Positions 50,156 through 60,761 of a stretch of 64,000 nucleotides of DNA are shown piece by piece. The position numbers were made by a program, and so were the translations under genes. Below the pieces are notes generated by a model. It saw only the letters and a program-made list of their open reading frames with translations. It was not told where the DNA came from and did no database searches. Location: NCBI GenBank assembly GCA_938008435.1, contig CALLKK010000006.1:206737-270736 (forward strand). The letters run 5' to 3'. How positions within the stretch are numbered: the first letter of the stretch is position 1; each line of letters starts with the position of its first letter. The DNA comes from an uncultured Steroidobacter sp. Its GTDB lineage: Bacteria > Pseudomonadota > Gammaproteobacteria > Steroidobacterales > Steroidobacteraceae.

Positions 50156-52822
50156 GTGACTTTGAAGCAACACTCACGCCCACGGGCGTCCCGTGCCAGC
50201 TCGCGCTTCGTGCGTAGCACACTCGCGCTGGCCCTTCTGCCAGCCCTGAGCATGGCGCAGGACAACACCGAGATCGTGGAGCTGGAAGAGCTGGTCGTAA
50301 CCGGCAGCCGCATTCGCGGCGTCGATGTCGTCGGCTCGAGCAGCATTTCGCTGGGCCGCGAATTCATGGACGTCACGCCGGCGATCACGACCACGGACCT
50401 GATGCGCAACGTGCCGCAGATCATCAACCTCGGTGCCGACGAGACGCACCGCGGCGTGCAGGGCGGACAAGGCAACAGCACGTTCTCGAGCGGCGTCAAT
50501 CTGCGCGGCATCGGCGGCAACACGACCCTGCTGCTGTTCGACGGCCGCCGTATGGCGCCGCAAGGTGCGCGCGGCGTCTACTACGATCCCAACCACATTC
50601 CGACGATTGCCATCGAGCGCGTCGAGGTCGTGCCGGACGGCGCTTCGGCGATCTACGGTTCGGATGCGATCGCGGGCGTCGTGAACCTCATTCCGCGCAA
50701 GGACTATGTCGGCGCCGAAGTGCGTGCACAGTACGGCTTTGCGGACGACTACGAGAAGTACTCGTACTCGGCCATCGCCGGCCTCGATTGGGATTGGCTG
50801 GGCGGCGGTAACGTCGTCGTTGCCGTCGAGCGCTCCGGCCATCCGAGCCTGCGCGGCGAAGATCGCGATTTCTATTCGTCCGACCTGCGCTCGCGCGGCG
50901 GCGGCGATTACCGCACGAATCTCTGCAACCCCGGCACGATCGTCGTCGGCGGCCAGACCTATGCGATCCCCGCCGGACAGAACGGGATCGGCCTCGATCC
51001 CGCTTCGCTGGTGGCGGGCACCCAGAATCTCTGCGATGACGCGAAGTACACCGATCTCATCCCGGATCAGCAGCGTGACAGCGTGTTCCTGAATGTGACG
51101 CAGCGGCTCACCGACTCGGTCGAGGTGTTTGCGCAGGGCTTCTACTCGGAGCGCGAGTTCCTGATCCGCGGCATGCTGAAGAACTCCGTCGCGCGTGCCT
51201 CGCTCACCGTGCCGAACACGAATCCGTACTTCGTGTCGCCGGTTCCGGATGCCACGTCGGTGCTGGTGCACTATCGCTTCCCGGAAGAGTTCGGCATCAG
51301 CTATCAGAACGGTTACGACCGCACGTATCAGATCAGCGCTGGGGCGACAGTGGATCTGCCGGCTGAGTGGAAGCTCTCCATCACGGCGGGCTACGGCGAC
51401 AACTCGAGCCTGTTCCGCGACAACAATCTCGTCGACACGGCGACGCTCAACGCGGCGCTGCGCGGCAGCGATCCGGCCACGGCGCTCAATCCGTTCGGCG
51501 AAGGCGCCATCTCGTCGGAAGCCGTGTATGCGGCGCTGCGCTCGTACACGACCAACTACTCGTACAACACGCGCAAGACGGCCTCGATCGATGCGGACGG
51601 TCCGCTCTTCGATCTGCCTGGCGGCACGGTGCGCATCGCGGTCGGCTACGACCACCTCGAGGACATTCACTCGGGTCTGCAACGCGCCACGTCGGGCGTC
51701 GAAACCCCGCGCGGCATGGACCGCTCGGTCGATAGCGCCTATGCAGAGTTGTACGTGCCGGTCGTAGGCCACGCGAACGCCGTCGCGGGCGTTGCCGGCC
51801 TCGATCTGTCGTTGGCGGTGCGCTACGACGATTACAGCGACGTCGGCTCGACCACCAATCCGAAGTACGGCGTGACCTGGACCGTGTTCGACAATCTGCG
51901 CGTGAAGGCGAGCTACGGCGAATCCTTCCGCGCGCCGACGCTGGGCGACGTGGTGCCGGAGATCCTCATCTATCAGCGTGAGCTCGTGGATCCGACCTCG
52001 CCGACCGGCATGTCGACGGGCCTGCTCTACAGCGGCGGCAATCCGAACCTCAAGCCGGAAACGGCGACGACGCGTTCGTTCGGTGTGGAGTACGAACCGC
52101 TCGCCCTGCCGGGCGCGCGCATCGCGCTCAACTACTTCGAGGTCGATTATCGCGATCAGACGGTTGCGCTCTACGGCTTGGCCAACTCGCTGCTGCAGTC
52201 GCCCTATTACGCACAGTACATCGTGCGTAATCCCACGGCGGCGCAGATCGACGAGTTCCTCGCAGGCGGCCGCGTGAACGGCGCCATCAATCCGGCGGTC
52301 GTAACGTTCCTGGGCTACACGCAACAGCAGAACTTGGCGATCACCAGGGCGGCGGGCATCGACTACGAGCTCAGCTATCGCTGGGATACCGACATCGGTA
52401 GCTTCTCGGCGGCAGTGTACGGCACGGAGTTCACGCGCTACCTGACGGCGGCTGCGGCTGGCGCGCCGGAAGACGACATGCTCGACAAGATCGACAATCC
52501 GCCGAAGACGCGCCTGCGCGCCGACCTCGGCTGGGACAACGGCCCGTGGCGCGTGTCGACCCGCTTCACGTGGATCGGCGCGTACGAGAACCATCTCGTT
52601 CGTCCTTCGCAGCGCGTCGGCGCCACGAAGGTGGTCGATCTGCACGCCGACTATCGGTTCGACAACGACACCGGTCCGCTTGCCAACGTGATGGTTGCGC
52701 TCGACGTCGAAAACCTCTTCGACACCGAGCCGGAGTTCGTCGACATCCTCGGCGGCTTCGACGCTCAGGTCGCAAGCGCAATCGGCCGCATGGTGAGCTT
52801 GTCGGTTCGTAAGAGCTGGTAA
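50156..52822 (+). CDS. TonB-dependent outer-membrane receptor
   Basis: 888 residues from a GTG with GGGGGA seven bases upstream. Signal peptide to about residue 34 (LSMA/QD). Plug: EELVVTGSRIRGVD, then GASAIYGSDAIAGVVNLIPRK; the barrel ends in SVRKSW with the terminal aromatic residue. It is related to the receptor at 42712 in plug and barrel end, but differs in loops, so the two probably take up different members of one compound class. It stands alone: a strong terminator follows, and the thioesterase gene is divergent. Confidence 0.9.
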   Translation: MTLKQHSRPRASRASSRFVRSTLALALLPALSMAQDNTEIVELEELVVTGSRIRGVDVVGSSSISLGREFMDVTPAITTTDLMRNVPQIINLGADETHRGVQGGQGNSTFSSGVNLRGIGGNTTLLLFDGRRMAPQGARGVYYDPNHIPTIAIERVEVVPDGASAIYGSDAIAGVVNLIPRKDYVGAEVRAQYGFADDYEKYSYSAIAGLDWDWLGGGNVVVAVERSGHPSLRGEDRDFYSSDLRSRGGGDYRTNLCNPGTIVVGGQTYAIPAGQNGIGLDPASLVAGTQNLCDDAKYTDLIPDQQRDSVFLNVTQRLTDSVEVFAQGFYSEREFLIRGMLKNSVARASLTVPNTNPYFVSPVPDATSVLVHYRFPEEFGISYQNGYDRTYQISAGATVDLPAEWKLSITAGYGDNSSLFRDNNLVDTATLNAALRGSDPATALNPFGEGAISSEAVYAALRSYTTNYSYNTRKTASIDADGPLFDLPGGTVRIAVGYDHLEDIHSGLQRATSGVETPRGMDRSVDSAYAELYVPVVGHANAVAGVAGLDLSLAVRYDDYSDVGSTTNPKYGVTWTVFDNLRVKASYGESFRAPTLGDVVPEILIYQRELVDPTSPTGMSTGLLYSGGNPNLKPETATTRSFGVEYEPLALPGARIALNYFEVDYRDQTVALYGLANSLLQSPYYAQYIVRNPTAAQIDEFLAGGRVNGAINPAVVTFLGYTQQQNLAITRAAGIDYELSYRWDTDIGSFSAAVYGTEFTRYLTAAAAGAPEDDMLDKIDNPPKTRLRADLGWDNGPWRVSTRFTWIGAYENHLVRPSQRVGATKVVDLHADYRFDNDTGPLANVMVALDVENLFDTEPEFVDILGGFDAQVASAIGRMVSLSVRKSW

Positions 52823-52839
52823 GAGTCGTCACCGAAAGG

Positions 52840-52868
52840 GCGCCCGCCGCAAGGCGGGCGCTTTTTTT
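52840..52868 (+). terminator. Rho-independent terminator after TonB receptor
   Basis: Perfect 9-base arms GCGCCCGCC (52840-52848) and GGCGGGCGC (52853-52861), loop GCAA, then seven Ts (52862-52868). Textbook intrinsic terminator 18 bases after the receptor stop. Confidence 0.95.
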
Positions 52869-53147
52869 GCGCGCTCAAAAAGACGAATTAGTTGTCGCGC
52901 GCGCAGCAAGCACGAATACGTCTCGAGCCGCTCTCACACGCCGCCTGAGCGCGCACCCGCACAAAGAGCGTGAACAATACGGAGCTGCGTCACGCGCCCG
53001 ACAATGCGCGAGCTAGGCACACAACGAGCTCGCGCAAGACTCGCGTCGAACGGCGCGAACCAACGAGCTTGACGACGGGAAACGTCTGCGGGTTTCGAGC
53101 GACGACAGACTACGGCCTAGAGCCAGCAGCGTGCCGCAGGAGGGAGA
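52869..53147. other. Intergenic stretch, no feature seen
   Basis: About 280 bases between the receptor terminator and the tRNA-Arg 3' end. No convincing gene, repeat or promoter; it is the downstream flank of the minus-strand tRNA unit and may hold its terminator, which I cannot identify. Confidence 0.4.
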
Positions 53148-53224
53148 TGGCGCGCCCGGAAGGATTCGAACCTCCGACCTCATGGTTCGTAGCCATGCGC
53201 TCTATCCAACTGAGCTACGGGCGC
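53148..53224 (-). tRNA. tRNA-Arg (anticodon ACG)
   Basis: 77 bases with CCA encoded. Acceptor GCGCCCG pairs with CGGGCGC; D-arm GCTCAGTTGGATAGAGC; anticodon arm ATGGCTACGAACCAT with ACG; T-arm with GGTTCGAATCC. It follows tRNA-Ser in the same orientation, as in the csrA-serV-argV region of other gammaproteobacteria. Confidence 0.97.
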
Positions 53225-53538
53225 TTGCGTAAGCGTCGCGATAGTTTACCTGGATTCCGTGCGCTTGGCGCGCTCGGATGCGTGATTTTGCATATCCATG
53301 CTGAGTGCCCCGCGGGGCAATCGCTCGATCGCTATCGCTTCGATCTCGCGGTTGTTCGAATCGCTTCCGACGATTCTAGTGAGCATTCGAGCTCGTCATG
53401 CACTGCTGCAACGAACCCAAGCGCTCACGCGCTGGCGCGATAGTTTAACTGTTGCACATCGACTTTGCGCACGGCGCTGCTTGCCGTCGCACCGCTCGAC
53501 CGCTATCGCGCCGATCGAGCCATCGCATTCCTCAAGTG
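53225..53538. other. Spacer between tRNA-Ser and tRNA-Arg with duplicated promoter-like element
   Basis: 314 bases. The 12-mer CGCGATAGTTTA occurs at 53237-53248 and again at 53436-53447. On the minus strand this reads TAAACTATCGCG: a -10-like hexamer followed by a GC-rich discriminator, as in growth-controlled tRNA promoters. The first copy sits about 12 bases before tRNA-Arg; the second has no gene directly after it and may mark a lost tRNA. No clear -35 is visible. Confidence 0.4.
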
Positions 53539-53629
53539 TGGCGGAGAGAGAGGGATTCGAACCCTCGATGGGCTTTTGACCCATACACCCTTAGCAGGGG
53601 TGCGCCTTCGACCACTCGGCCATCTCTCC
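53539..53629 (-). tRNA. tRNA-Ser (anticodon GCT)
   Basis: 91 bases with CCA encoded, class II tRNA with long variable arm. Acceptor GGAGAGA pairs with TCTCTCC; anticodon stem-loop CACCCCTGCTAAGGGTG carries GCT; the variable arm includes TGGGTCAAAAGCCCA; T-arm with GGTTCGAATCC. Its first 21 bases are repeated upstream at 53781-53801. Confidence 0.97.
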
Positions 53630-53728
53630 GCTGCCAATTTCCAACGTCGTCTCGCCGAGTGGCGGAAGTCGCACGCCCACGGGGTGCGCGTGACTTCGTA
53701 CATCCATGTACTCCGCCCCTTCGGGGCC
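53609..53728. repeat. Direct repeat copy A: tRNA-Ser 5' end plus leader
   Basis: 120 bases covering the first 21 bases of tRNA-Ser and about 100 bases of its upstream region. It is repeated with roughly 90% identity at 53781-53900, 172 bases away. It contains a GAAGTC...GACTTC dyad and the hairpin CCCCTTCGGGG. Confidence 0.85.
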
Positions 53729-53780
53729 ATCGACTCGGATCGCCGAGTCGATGTTCAAATTCGCCCCCGGCGAATTTAGT
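53729..53780. repeat. Two perfect hairpins between the tRNA-Ser leader repeats
   Basis: ATCGACTCGG (53729-53738) / CCGAGTCGAT (53743-53752) with loop ATCG, then AAATTCGCC (53757-53765) / GGCGAATTT (53769-53777) with loop CCC. They fill the gap between the two repeat copies and could act as transcription stops between tRNA units on the minus strand. Confidence 0.6.
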
Positions 53781-53900
53781 CGACCACTCGGCCATCTCTC
53801 CGCTACCAATTTCCAACGTCGTCTCGCCGAGTGGCGGAAGTCGCACGCCACAGGTGCGCGTGACTTCGTACTTCCCTGCACTCCGCCCCTTTTCGGGCCT
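53781..53900. repeat. Direct repeat copy B with truncated tRNA-Ser 5' end
   Basis: Second copy of the 120-base unit. On the minus strand bases 53801-53781 read as tRNA-Ser positions 1-21 (GGAGAGATGGCCGAGTGG...), then the tRNA sequence stops and the hairpin segment begins. It looks like the remnant of a duplicated tRNA-Ser gene. Open frames here merely read through the repeat. Confidence 0.8.
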
Positions 53901-54166
53901 CCCCTCGGCTCCGCCGAGTCGACTGCCGCGGAACGCCCCAGCACGCCGATTCGAACGGACGCGGACCCACTTGCCGGCACCGCTCGGGCGCCTCAAGGCG
54001 CCGTCCAGGACACCCCTGGACCGGCCGCAGGCTGGGCCCACGAAAGGCCGGCAAGAATACTGGCGAAGGAGAAGTACGTAAAGACTTGCGAGAATCGGAA
54101 AGGGGGTAGCAAACCGCGGAGTGGCGCTGCCGCGTCACCCCGCGGCGCTAATCGCGTGATCTCGAC

Positions 54167-54382
54167 TTATGAGCCCGAGCCTGCCAGGGGACGCTTCACT
54201 GCGCCACCAGCCGCCTGCTCCTCGCGCTTGATGCGCTCGTAGATCTCTTCGCGATGGACGGCAACTTCCTTCGGTGCGTTCACACCTACGCGGACTTGAT
54301 TGCCTTTGACGCCTAGCACGGTCACTGTGATGTCGTTACCTATCATCACGGTTTCACCGACGCGCCTTGTCAGGATCAACAT
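54167..54382 (-). CDS. csrA: Carbon storage regulator CsrA
   Basis: 71-residue RNA-binding protein. The start MLILTRRVGETVMIG and the second RNA-contact region VRVGVNAPKEVAVHREEIYERI are almost invariant in the family. CsrA dimers bind GGA motifs in 5' leaders and block or promote translation, controlling the switch between carbon storage, motility and growth. AAGGAG lies six bases before the ATG. The order alaS-csrA-tRNA-Ser-tRNA-Arg is conserved in gammaproteobacteria. Confidence 0.97.
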   Translation of the reverse strand: MLILTRRVGETVMIGNDITVTVLGVKGNQVRVGVNAPKEVAVHREEIYERIKREEQAAGGAVKRPLAGSGS

Positions 54383-54683
54383 AGTCAGCTCCTTGCTTGG
54401 TCAGCCGAGAGGCTTGAGGCAGCTCGCCGGCAGTGGAATCACTGCCCTCCTACAGCTCACTGCATCATCCACTCGTCGATGAGGTTAGGCTACTGCAGCA
54501 CGTAGTGGGGATCGGGATTTCCCTGATAAATCGAATATTCCCTCACAAGAAAAGAAAATTTTCTTGTGTTATGTCCTCATCGCATCGCACGTATGAAAGC
54601 GCGCGCAAAGCGAACACGTGCGACGGCATCAATTCCTTCGTCGCGCGCGCTCGAATGTAAATCCCGACGACACTGCGCATACC
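54383..54683. other. alaS-csrA intergenic region with AT-rich hairpin
   Basis: 301 bases, markedly AT-richer than its surroundings. It contains 10-base arms CACAAGAAAA (54544-54553) and TTTTCTTGTG (54559-54568) around GAAAA. On the minus strand this could end the alaS transcript or belong to the csrA control region, which in relatives has several promoters. I cannot assign individual promoters. Confidence 0.45.
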
Positions 54684-57332
<2,649 letters not shown>

Positions 57333-57537
57333 AAGAGACGTTCAGAAAGTCTGGGGTTGCGATTAGTCAGCGACGCATCCGCGTCCACGGCTCTACAGGA
57401 TCACACATGCCGCCGCTCGTCCAAGTCGCGCTGTCGATCGGCCGCATCCAAACCGCCAATGCCTCTGAGGCACTGGAGGCCGTGTGCGGCGGTCGGATGC
57501 TCGCGGGCTCGTAGGGAGCGTCAGGGCAGCGGCGGCG

Positions 57538-58080
57538 TCAATCGAGCCAACCTGGATCGGAGGAGTCCGGGTCGTGCTCCGGCGCGCCTCCATCCCCACC
57601 GCCCAGCGCGGCACGAATCTGATCGGCTGTAAACCCGCGATATTGAAGGAATCTGGCTTGCTTTGCACGCTCTGGGAGGGTGCGGGGGGGCTTGCTGCCG
57701 AACTTGCGTGCCCGGACCTCCCGCGCAAGCTGCCCGAAATCGACTTCCGCCGCCTCCAGCGCGCGGTCTACGGCCTCGGCATCGACGCCTTGCTGGCGCA
57801 GCTCGGCCCGGATGCGGACGGGTCCCTGTCCGCGCCGGATATGACTTTGTACGAAGCTTGCGACGTAGCGCTCGTCCGAGACCAGGCGCTTCGCGGCAAG
57901 CCGGGCGACGACTTGTTCGACATCCTCGGCCGCGTGCCCCTTGGCGATGAGCTTGCGCTTGAGCTCATCGATGCTGTGCTCGCGCCGCGCCAACAGCCGC
58001 ACGGCAGCGATCTCGACCTTCTTGGCGGCATCGTCCCGGCCGTCTTGCGGCCGGGGGCGCGAATCGGAACGCTCGCGCAT
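57538..58080 (-). CDS. recX: RecA regulatory protein RecX
   Basis: 180 residues, rich in helix, with the three tandem three-helix RecX repeats: AAVRLLARREHSIDELKRKL first, then RLVSDERYVASFVQSHIRRGQG, then a weaker third. RecX caps and disassembles RecA filaments, limiting recombination and SOS induction. It lies 35 bases downstream of recA on the same strand, so the two are co-transcribed. The N-terminal 20 residues are charged and variable. Confidence 0.93.
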   Translation of the reverse strand: MRERSDSRPRPQDGRDDAAKKVEIAAVRLLARREHSIDELKRKLIAKGHAAEDVEQVVARLAAKRLVSDERYVASFVQSHIRRGQGPVRIRAELRQQGVDAEAVDRALEAAEVDFGQLAREVRARKFGSKPPRTLPERAKQARFLQYRGFTADQIRAALGGGDGGAPEHDPDSSDPGWLD

Positions 58081-58115
58081 GACCGGAGCGCCGGCCGAGC
58101 AGCGCCCAGGCGGCC

Positions 58116-59138
<1,023 letters not shown>

Positions 59139-59277
59139 CGGTGTTCAGCCTCGGTGAGTGAATTTCAGTGACTGGCGGTGATGGGCGAGTATTGTACAGA
59201 TGAACATGACAGGGCGTGTCATTATCTGGACGGACTGCGCAATTATGAGTCCGAAAAAGCGCGCCGCGGCTGCTCGC

Positions 59278-59853
59278 TCAGCCACCTTCGTTGCCTACCA
59301 ACGCCCAGCGCCGCAGTACGGTGTATTCCGAGCCGCCAAGCCCCGGTCGCGATTCCGCGAGCACAAATTCCTGAGCACGCCAACTAACGGGCGCGATCGG
59401 TTCTTGCGGCGCACGCACCCGAACGTCGCGCACGAGCGTCACGTGCGGGCGAAACTCTGCTTCGCGCCGAATCTCGAATCGTTCGCGCAAGAGATTGAAC
59501 CGCAATTGCTCCTCGAGCTGAGCCAGAGTCTGCGGCACCTGACTCGCGGTCAGGCACAGCACGCGCGCTCGCGACCAGACTTCAAGACGATCGAACACGA
59601 TCTCGAACGGGCGGCCGCGGACGGCCGCCGCGCAATCCTCCACCGCACTGAGGCGCGACTCGGGCACGCTGCCCAAGAAGACCAGCGTCACGTGTAAGTT
59701 GCGCGCCGGAATTGCCCGACCGCGGTTCGCGGCGACGTGCGTGCGCATCGTCATCTCGATCGCCTGCTGCGCCGCTTCGGGCGGCCACAGCGCAAAGAAC
59801 AGGCGCCGCCTCTTCTCGCCGGAAAACGGCCCGCTCGTGCGCGGCTCATTCAT
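59278..59853 (-). CDS. thpR: RNA 2',3'-cyclic phosphodiesterase ThpR (LigT family)
   Basis: 191 residues from the ATG at 59853, which overlaps the end of pncC by eight bases. The two HxT catalytic motifs of the 2H phosphoesterase family are HVTLVFLG in the first half and HVTLVRDV in the second. It opens 2',3'-cyclic phosphate ends of RNA; biological role modest or unknown. The overlap with pncC and placement next to recA reproduce an arrangement seen in several proteobacteria. Confidence 0.9.
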   Translation of the reverse strand: MNEPRTSGPFSGEKRRRLFFALWPPEAAQQAIEMTMRTHVAANRGRAIPARNLHVTLVFLGSVPESRLSAVEDCAAAVRGRPFEIVFDRLEVWSRARVLCLTASQVPQTLAQLEEQLRFNLLRERFEIRREAEFRPHVTLVRDVRVRAPQEPIAPVSWRAQEFVLAESRPGLGGSEYTVLRRWALVGNEGG

Positions 59854-60361
59854 CGAGCACCGACAAGATCTCGCGCAACGCGCGCGCCACCGTCTGCCGG
59901 CGTACAGCATCGCGGTCGCCCTGAAACTGCTCGCGTACCGCGCGCACGCTAAGGGCCCCCTCCGCGTTGCGCCAAGCCCAGCCGAACCACACCGTGCCGA
60001 CAGGCTTCCCGGGCTGACCGCCCTCCGGGCCTGCGATGCCCGTCACCGCAACGGCGAGATCGCCGCCCAGCGTTTCGAGCGCGCCCACGACCATCTCGCG
60101 CGCCACCTCTTCGCTGACGGCGCCGTGCGCAGCGAGCGTCGCGGCACGCACACCGAGCAGCGCTTGCTTGAGCGCGTTGCTGTACACCACCGCGCCGCCC
60201 AAGTACCAAGCTGAGCTGCCAGGCACGTCGGTGATCGCTTTACCGATCCAGCCGCCGGTGCACGACTCGGCGGTCACGAGCCGCCGCTCCGCATCGAGCA
60301 AGCGCGCACCAACGCGAACCGCCAGCGCATTCAGTTCTGCATCTGTCGCCATGCGGCGCAT
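59846..60361 (-). CDS. pncC: Nicotinamide-nucleotide amidohydrolase PncC (CinA C-terminal domain)
   Basis: 171-residue stand-alone CinA C-terminal domain. Conserved: TAESCTGGWIGKAITDVPGSS (the active-site segment, read in parts), VVYSNALKQALLGV, AVTGIAGPEGG and PVGTVWFGWA. It deamidates nicotinamide mononucleotide for NAD recycling. Two in-frame ATGs (60361 and 60352) are possible; neither has a strong ribosome site. It is upstream of thpR and recA on the same strand. Confidence 0.94.
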   Translation of the reverse strand: MRRMATDAELNALAVRVGARLLDAERRLVTAESCTGGWIGKAITDVPGSSAWYLGGAVVYSNALKQALLGVRAATLAAHGAVSEEVAREMVVGALETLGGDLAVAVTGIAGPEGGQPGKPVGTVWFGWAWRNAEGALSVRAVREQFQGDRDAVRRQTVARALREILSVLDE

Positions 60362-60761
60362 GTACCGCCCACACTAACCAGCGTCAAGACACGCTCCGCG
60401 CCCCAGCAAAGAACACCACGGATCCCACACTTCCGTTGCTTTATCAACATGTAAGAATGACACGGATTATGCCGACACATGACCGCCCACAGCAAGAAAT
60501 ACTTGCCCTTCCCTCCAGCGAAGGTAAGATCCACTTATAGCAAGCGGGCACGCCAGGAGGCCCGCTCGCCGCGCCAAAACGATCGATGCACCGCACAAGG
60601 CGTGGGCATCGAGCTGCGATCGCACGCATAAAACAATCGCGTGCTTGCGAGCCGATTGAAGAACATTCTCATGCGTGGCGCCCGCGGAAAACCTCCGCAC
60701 AAGCACGTCACGTCTCAGGAAAGTGTGTCGAGCGCGCACTCAGAATAGGGGGCAACGTGCC
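60362..60761. other. Intergenic stretch between pncC and CotH-like gene
   Basis: About 400 bases between divergent genes. It is less GC-rich than the genes around it, fitting a double promoter region, but I see no convincing gene, hairpin or operator. The frame continues upstream of the CotH-like ATG to 60675 without family resemblance; AGGGGG near 60748 supports the ATG at 60762. Confidence 0.4.

Noticed and set aside
50174..52645. 823-codon open frame antisense to the second TonB receptor
   Set aside because: Antisense shadow; the plus-strand receptor has signal peptide, plug and barrel signatures.
53452..54242. Several overlapping open frames around the tRNA-Ser gene
   Set aside because: They read through tRNA-Ser and its duplicated leader on either strand; no ribosome sites or family resemblance.
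59139..59277. LexA (SOS) box before recA
   Set aside because: ACAG/CTGT-like pieces occur but none has the CTGT-N8-ACAG spacing or another known LexA pattern.
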